Made by a program: the position numbers and the translations under genes | In this document: piece by piece, positions 57,911 to 64,000 of the stretch | Layout: the number at the start of each line of letters is the position of its first letter | Numbering within the stretch: position 1 is the stretch's first letter | The notes under the pieces: generated by a model | Told to the model about the DNA's origin: nothing | Seen by the model: the letters and a program-made list of their open reading frames with translations, nothing else | Databases searched by the model: none | Source of the DNA: Ziziphus jujuba | Taxonomy: Eukaryota; Streptophyta; Magnoliopsida; Rosales; Rhamnaceae | Length of the DNA: 64,000 bases | Assembly: GCF_031755915.1 (NCBI RefSeq) | Contig: NC_083389.1 | Location: 2,534,001-2,598,000, forward strand | Direction: 5' to 3'

Positions 57911-58710
57911 TTCTTATATTAGCCCGGATCTTAATTAAGTTAAAGTTCTAATGGAGTTGACCTCAACCCCTAACGAACCTGTGGTTAGAAACCTTGGTAT
58001 AATGTAGATGCCACAATAGGGGGTGGAAGACCTATTGATAAGTCAAGCTAAAACAACCAATTCTCTAATGGTGTTTTAGGTGTTCTCAAAGAACAAAGAG
58101 ATAATTAATCTCATAAATATTTTCTTAATCAAATCAAAGTTGTATTCTTATTGCAAAATAAGCCTTTAAATAGGCTACAAAGCCAAGAATTAAAACCCTA
58201 GAACATAAAGAAAACCGGCCACCACACATAAAGAAACCTAGTTGGCCGAAACTATACTTCCTTTCCTAATCTAAGTTTGATTAATTAATTCCTTTATATT
58301 AAATTAGGAATTAGTTAATTTACAATGGAAAGAATAAAATAAAAACCTTCCTAAAGTTATCTTTCCCGAAAATAAATAAATAAAAGCCAAAAAGTAATGG
58401 TAGTTTCCTAAAACAAAAAGTAAAAACAAATTAGGAAACTAAAAATGCTAGCCTTTTTGATCAAGTTGACTTTGATCAATCTTTGACCTCTTTCAGCTCC
58501 AAATCAGCTTCTAGATGCTTTGTAGGATGCCAACTAAGCTGAATATGAAGGCCCAAACGTTTCCCATGCTTGGAAAAATAAGAAAAGGCTAATACAGTAA
58601 AATACAATAAAGCCAGCAAGCAATACAGAAAATTTGGCCAAATTGTTGATACTGTCCGTACAAGCCCTTTTTGATTGCATTTGAGGCTGCTTTGACTTGA
58701 TTCCATGACC
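57911..58710 (-). repeat. LTR E, truncated at both ends
   Basis: About 800 bp of LTR, lacking some 45 bp at its 3' end (the CGTATCA side) and about 300 bp at its 5' end. It contains the palindrome, the TATA-like box region and the CAACCTGTGGTTAG hairpin. It abuts LTR F at about 58711-58714. Confidence 0.85.
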
Positions 58711-58713
58711 AAA

Positions 58714-59850
58714 TGATATGAACCTAGAACGACCTGCTCCTAAACCCGTATTATATTAGCCCGGATCTTAATTAAGTTCAAGTTCTAATGGAATCGACCT
58801 CAACCCCTAACCAACCTATGGTTAGAAACCTTGGTATAATGTAGACGCCACAATAGGGGATGGAAAACCTATTGATAAGTCAAGCTAAAACAACCAATTC
58901 TCTAATGATGTTTTAGGTGTTCTCAAAGAACAAAGAGATAATTAATCTCACAAGTATTTTCTCAATCAAATCAAAGTTGTATTCATATTGAAAAATAAGC
59001 CTTTAAATAGGCTTTGAAAAGGCAACTTAAAAACCCTAGAACATAAAGAAAACCGGCTACCACACATAAAGAAACCTAGTTGGCCGAAACTATTCTTCCT
59101 TTCCTAATCTAAGTTTGATTAATTAATTCCTTTATATTAAATTATGAATTAATTAATTTACAATGGAAAGAATAAAATAAAAACCTTCCTAAAGTTATTT
59201 GTCTAGAAAATAAATAAATAAAAGCCAAAAAGTAATGGTAGTTTCCTAAAACAAAAAGTAAAAACAAATTAGGAAACTAAAAATGCTAGCCTTTTTGATC
59301 AAGTTGACTTTGATCAATCTTTGACCTCTTTGAGCTCTAAATCAGCTTCTAGATGCTTTTTAGGATGCCAAATAAGATGAATATGAAGGTCCACACGTTG
59401 CCCATGCTTGGAAAAATAAGAAAAGGCTAATACAGTAAAATACAGTAAAGCCAGCAAGCAATACAACAAATTCGGCCAAATTGTTGATGCTGTCCGTACA
59501 AGCCCTTTTTGATTGCTTTTGACGCTGCTTTAACTTGATTCCATGACCTATTAGGCATATGTATTGAACCCATAAAGCATTGGAACCATTACATGCTTCC
59601 CGGACTCCGAAAATCTACCAAAACTGTCACTCGGGTCCGTATCGGCTTCCACCACTTGGATGCTTAGAATAGGCTTTGTATCTTCAAGTATGGACAAGCT
59701 TTGTTAAGATTGATTACCCCCTGTATAAATACTCCCAGGTTGTCCTTAAATCTCTTAATTTGAGCTTTTGTGATTGGCCTAGTCTTCATCCGTGTCGAGT
59801 CAGCACCCCAGCGGGTTATCGGAGGAGCGGGCTTGGGCGGAATCACGTCA
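58714..59850 (-). repeat. 3' LTR of element F
   Basis: 1137 bp, beginning TGACGTGATTCC at 59850 and ending CATATCA at 58714. Polypurine tract AAGAGGAGGGGAA is at 59863-59851. It matches LTR D closely. Confidence 0.92.
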
Positions 59851-59938
59851 TTCCCCTCCTCTTGAAAAGGATTTGTGCTCAAATCAAGATCATCACCTGC
59901 AGCAAAAGGAGTTAAATCAGCAACATTAAATGCAGCAC

Positions 59939-61267
59939 TCATGTTATACTCACCAGTAAATCAAGCTTGTAGGCATTCTTGTTATTCGGCTCCAAAACTT
60001 GAAAAGGTCCATCCATAGGCGATATGAGCTTTGACTTTCTTTGATTAGGAAACCTTTCCTTTTGTAAGTGCAACCAAACCAATTCTCCTAGGCCAAACAC
60101 TATTACAAAAAAATCTAGAAATACATGCTCATTATGGTAAAAATTACACTTTTTAAAGTTAGCAAACAATATTTCCCAAATTTTCAAATTGCCACTAAGT
60201 AATGCTCTCAACAATACAAATAAAGTTCGATGCAATAAAGACATCTTTAAATAAGTATCTTTATAATTCATGGTCAGCAATGATTTCTTATTCATAATTA
60301 CTTTATTAACATCACGAAAGCTAAGATAAAAATTTATATTTTTCCTTTCTTGTCTTCCTTTTCCTTTCTCACTCACGGCCATCTCACCTTCCTCACTCTC
60401 GGCTTTTGCACCAAATTTCTCACTCTTGGTTTTATTAAAATTTTTCCACACAACCTGAGTATTAGAAGACTTACTTTGGACAGCAAGCTCACCTTTTCCC
60501 TCTTGATTGGATGGTAGTCCACTTGGAATTTCATTTGGGAAGACATCTCCAAATTCTCTCAAAAGAGAAATCATTGAACTTGGCAATTCAAGTTCTTCAA
60601 TGTTAGTTTGATCATTAAAATAATTTTCTTTATAAATCATGACCCGCAAAGGTTTCTTACACTCAATAACCTTATTAATATCCCCTAAACTCAAATAAAA
60701 GTTGCTACTTGACCTTTCTTTACTTTCTTTTTCTTTTTCCCCCTTGGATTGGCGCAAACCTTCGGATTTCCCTTCCTTCTCCAAGCTCTCGGGTTTGCCA
60801 CTTTCTTTCCCCTCTCTTTCAGTTTTTCCTTGATCGTTCCACTCAATATGAGTCTTAGAAACCTTACCTTGATCAGCATCCTCATTCTTACCTTCTTGAA
60901 AGGATGGTGAAGCCGTTGGTGCCATACTTGCTTTTTCCTTGAGCTTTTCGGCTTCTCTCCTTTGTTGCATTTGTAATTGGTCTTTGTAAACCTCTTTAGG
61001 AGATAATGGTTCCAGCTTGACCTTCTTCCCTTTAAACTTGAAAACAATACTATTTTCTCGACCAAAATGAGTAGCATCTTTATCAATACTATTTTCTCGA
61101 CCACTATCAATAATCATATTACAAATCTTACCTTGAATTTCACATCGGGTGTGGACGATGTTCTCTCTTTGAATTTCATCCTCATCTTTGTATGCAGCAA
61201 GTATTCTCCTAGAAAGCAAGTTTAATTCAGCATTGGATGCTTGCAAGGTTTCGGGTTCATCCTCCAA
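59939..61267 (-). pseudogene. Element F delta-pol frame
   Basis: 442-codon open frame holding the acidic linker end, [15 protein letters not shown], then a jump of about 75 codons that removes nearly all of the protease (next is [10 protein letters not shown]), [30 protein letters not shown], the module [15 protein letters not shown] with [33 protein letters not shown]-like [16 protein letters not shown] and NAYKLDL. A one-base change near 59955 shifts the frame before [16 protein letters not shown], which continues to 59664 inside the LTR. Confidence 0.85.
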
Positions 61268-61304
61268 GTCCTCCTCCTCTTGCTTGGCTTCATCCTCACT
61301 TTCT

Positions 61305-62522
61305 TCACTTTCCGATTCTAGCTCGTCCCTTTAATACCATGATTCTTCTATTCGGGCATTGGCTAGCAATGTGTCCTCCTCCCTGGCACTTAAAACACAC
61401 AATATCATGAGTTCTAGAAGGTTTAGGATCTAATTTTACCTCATTCTTTGGTGCTTGGACAGATTTGATTCTAGTCTCCTTCCTTGGCCAGTTTGAACTT
61501 TCTTCTTTGACTTTCGGCTTTGGCTTGCTTTCGTAGATGGGATTGTTCCTCCAGCCACTTGAATTGGACCTTCCACTGTTGGAAACACCTCCAAACCATG
61601 ATCTTACACCCCTCCTCTTGAATTGATGCTCTAATTTAATAGCCACATGCAACATCTCGTCCAATTCCACATATTGTTGCAATTCTAGCTAATTGGCTAT
61701 TTCATGATTCAAACCACCAAGAAACCTTGCCATGGTTGCTTCCCTATCTTCATTCATATTCAGCCTCATCATTAACATGTCTATCTCTTTGTAATAATCG
61801 TCCACGGACCTACTTCCTTGAGACAAAGATTGAAGCCGTTGATGCAGCAACCTATGGTAATGTGATGGCACAAACCGCTTTCTCATGGCTCCTTTCATTT
61901 GTCGCCATGTTATAATCAAGTCATCACCAACTCTCCTTCGAGTGCTTTGCTCATTGGTCCACCATTGGAGTGCACAATGTCCAAACTCCATTGCTGCCAA
62001 CTTCACCTTCTTACCTTCCGAATAGTTGTGGCAATCAAAAATCATCTCCATTTTTTCTTCCCACTCCAAATAAGCTTCGGGATCATTTTTACCCATAAAA
62101 GGTGGGATGTTAACCTTGGTATTTCCAAAATCATCATTTGTATCTTCCCTCCTATATCTTCCATGGCCAGCTCTATCTTGGACAGCAAAAGTTTCATCCA
62201 TACCTTCCTCAAAGTCTCCATTGAATGGCTCCTCATCAAATTCCTTTCTCGGTCTCTCGCGACCTCCTCGTCCTCGGCCTCGTCCTCCATGGAATTCTTT
62301 CCTATTTCTTGTGTTTGGCATTCCTTGTGAGGCTTCTAACCTTCCCATTCTTTGATTCACATGCTCAACTTGAGCACTAACCCGTTGTATTGACTCCAAA
62401 ACAGCTCTCATGTCCACTTGGTCTCCACTCCCGGTAGCTCGGGCATCGCCATGGAATGCTACAGACTCCTCCTCGTTGATCCTCAAGGGTGGATCTCCTC
62501 TCCTCATTCTTGATTCTGTCAT
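61305..62522 (-). pseudogene. gag: Element F gag, one stop and one frameshift
   Basis: From ATG 62522 (MTESRMRRGDPPLRINEEES) the frame is open for 277 codons through the capsid-like region (AYLEWEEKMEMIFDCHNYSE, QWWTNEQSTRRRVGDD) to IAN, where a TAG at 61691-61689 replaces the Gln of IANQL. It then resumes (61682 down) to the zinc knuckle CFKCQGGGHIASQC near 61400, ending at a small deletion near 61335 that removes the DEL/ESE linker start. An upstream in-frame ATG at 62549 is less likely. Confidence 0.88.
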
Positions 62523-63698
62523 TTTAGCATAATAATGCAATAGAAACAAAATAGGAACTTACAATTTCACTCCCTTACGTGTTTCACTCAAATGAGGACT
62601 CGACACTCATGTTTGCATACTAATTTCGGCTTTTACCCTCTTTTAAGCTCACACACTCTTGCCTTTTTCCACTCAATGAAGTATCTCAAAGTTCTAATTA
62701 AAACACCCACAAAACAGCAATTAGATCACTAGTATGTTTTAATTAAACTTATCAACAAAACAGTAAGCAAAAATAAACAAATACCGAACGGAATGAAAAT
62801 ACCTATTTTCGGCTTTTCTAGACAAAATAAAGCAAATTAATGAGAAAACTTTGGAATTTTGAAGAACTGGACCAGATGGTAATATATTATGAGTTCAAGA
62901 ATAATATTCTAGAAAAAGAAATTCGAGTACGAACAAGAATCAAAGAGAACAAAAATATAGAAAAGTGTTGGTTGTTGTTCTTTGTAATTCAAGTTTTTGT
63001 ATCAAATCCTTTAACTAATTTTAATCCAAGTAATTTAGCACTCAAACTCAAATATCCAGTAGTAAAAATAACTCTCCAGAAAATCCCAATATAGAATAAA
63101 TAATCAACACAGCAGCAGTTACAAGAAATTTCCAGCAACAAACTTCAACACCAATTTTCAACAAACCGATATATATATATATATATATTTTTAATATTCG
63201 GCTTTCTTCTCTTCTTTTTTTTTTTTTTTTCACTCACTGAATATCAGACACAACTGCAGTAGCAAGAATAAACAACAAATTTGCAATTCCAACTCCAAAA
63301 ATTCACCAAACCCGTGACCTCCAAATAAACACAAATGTGCAGTTTTTTTTTTTTTTTTAAATGTTGCCGCAAACTCTTTTTTTTTTTTTTTTTTGAATAT
63401 ATGAATGCAAATATCTAAGAAATCAACAAAAACCAAATTAACAAGAACAATGATGAGAAAAAAACAACCAACAAACAAGGAAACAAAGATATGGTAAAAC
63501 AAGGAAACCTAATTCAACTAGGAATGAATTTTTTTTTATTTTTTTATTTTTAAGGAGATGCTGAATGTGTATGGGATAGATGCAACCTTAACCTAATGCT
63601 AAAATTGTAGAATAACACAAAAACCAATAAAACAAACAAAAGAAATAAAACAAATAAAGATAGATCAAACCTGAACAAAATTTAGCTCTGAAACCAAA

Positions 63699-64000
63699 TG
63701 ATACGAACCTAGGACGACCTGCTCCTAAACCCGTATTATATTAGCTCGGATCTTAATTAAGTTCAAGTTTTAATGGAATTGACCTCAACCCCTAACCAAC
63801 CTGTGGTTAGCAACCTTGGTATAATGTAGACGCCACAATAGGGGATGGGAGACCTTTTGATAAGTCAAGCTAAAACAACCAATTCTCTAATGGTGTTTTA
63901 GGTGTTCTCAAAGAACAAAGAGATAATTAATCTCACAAGTATTTTCTTAATCAAATCAAAGTTGTATTCTTATTGAAAAATAAGCCTTTAAATAGGCTAC
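63699..64000 (-). repeat. 5' LTR of element F (partial)
   Basis: The CGTATCA end of the LTR lies at 63699 and about 300 bp are visible before the window ends, including the CAACCTGTGGTTAG hairpin and the TATA-like box region near 63980-63990. Confidence 0.9.

Larger units (their letters stand above)
59851..63698 (-). mobile_element. Element F: non-autonomous copy with both LTRs at least partly present
   Basis: Interior of 3.8 kb between the 3' LTR and a PBS at 63696-63685 (one mismatch). The leader (about 62550-63698) shows the usual A-runs, then gag (62522 down), a protease remnant, the shared module and the pol C-terminal region. It has the same replacement of RT, RNase H and integrase as the other non-autonomous copies. 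The 5' LTR starts at 63699 and leaves the window. Total size about 6.1 kb if that LTR is full length. Confidence 0.9.

Overview
This is nuclear DNA of a flowering plant. It consists of old, decaying plastid DNA (a NUPT complex) into which a family of Ty3/gypsy LTR retrotransposons has inserted. Nearly every plastid gene carries stops, frameshifts or deletions, yet introns and spacers survive (trnK, rps16, rpl2, rpl16, rps12 and clpP introns). The copies therefore came from organellar DNA rather than RNA, and the window is not a working plastome. The presence of accD, an intron-bearing clpP, rps16 and ycf15 argues against a grass. Plastid and tRNA calls rest on remembered gene sequences, and junctions are good to about 10 bp.

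Layout. 1-618: rps3 5' end and rpl22. 619-1436: unassigned DNA. About 1437-16881: one block in plastome order, rps16, trnK/matK, psbA, trnH, then across the LSC/IR border rpl2, rpl23, trnI-CAU, ycf2, ycf15, trnL-CAA, ndhB, rps7, rps12. 16882-27147: plus-strand retroelement array of three LTRs and two internal regions. 27148-28929: AT-rich DNA with a CACTA-like terminus. 29128-36842: second plastid block, rps8, rpl14, rpl16, rps3, then a second ycf2. 36843-44536: minus-strand element B with an open 1305-codon pol frame. 44537-44929: LTR stub. 44930-51835: third plastid block, psbB, clpP, (large deletion), accD, rbcL, atpB. 51836-64000: four minus-strand retroelement copies (C, D, E, F), F running off the window.

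The retroelements form one family. LTRs are about 1.14 kb, begin TGAT and end ATCA, and are followed after 2 nt by a primer-binding site of the initiator-Met tRNA type (TGGTATCAGAGC). The integrase and C-terminal motifs resemble the centromeric CRM clade of chromoviruses. Element B encodes RT, RNase H and integrase but has lost the start of gag. The other copies share one fixed replacement of RT, RNase H and most of integrase by a foreign module. The copy at 20103-27013 keeps a complete gag and protease. The pol frame runs through the polypurine tract and about 100 codons into the 3' LTR. The most interesting proposal from this window is an autonomous/non-autonomous pair with complementary defects in a possibly (peri)centromeric NUPT.
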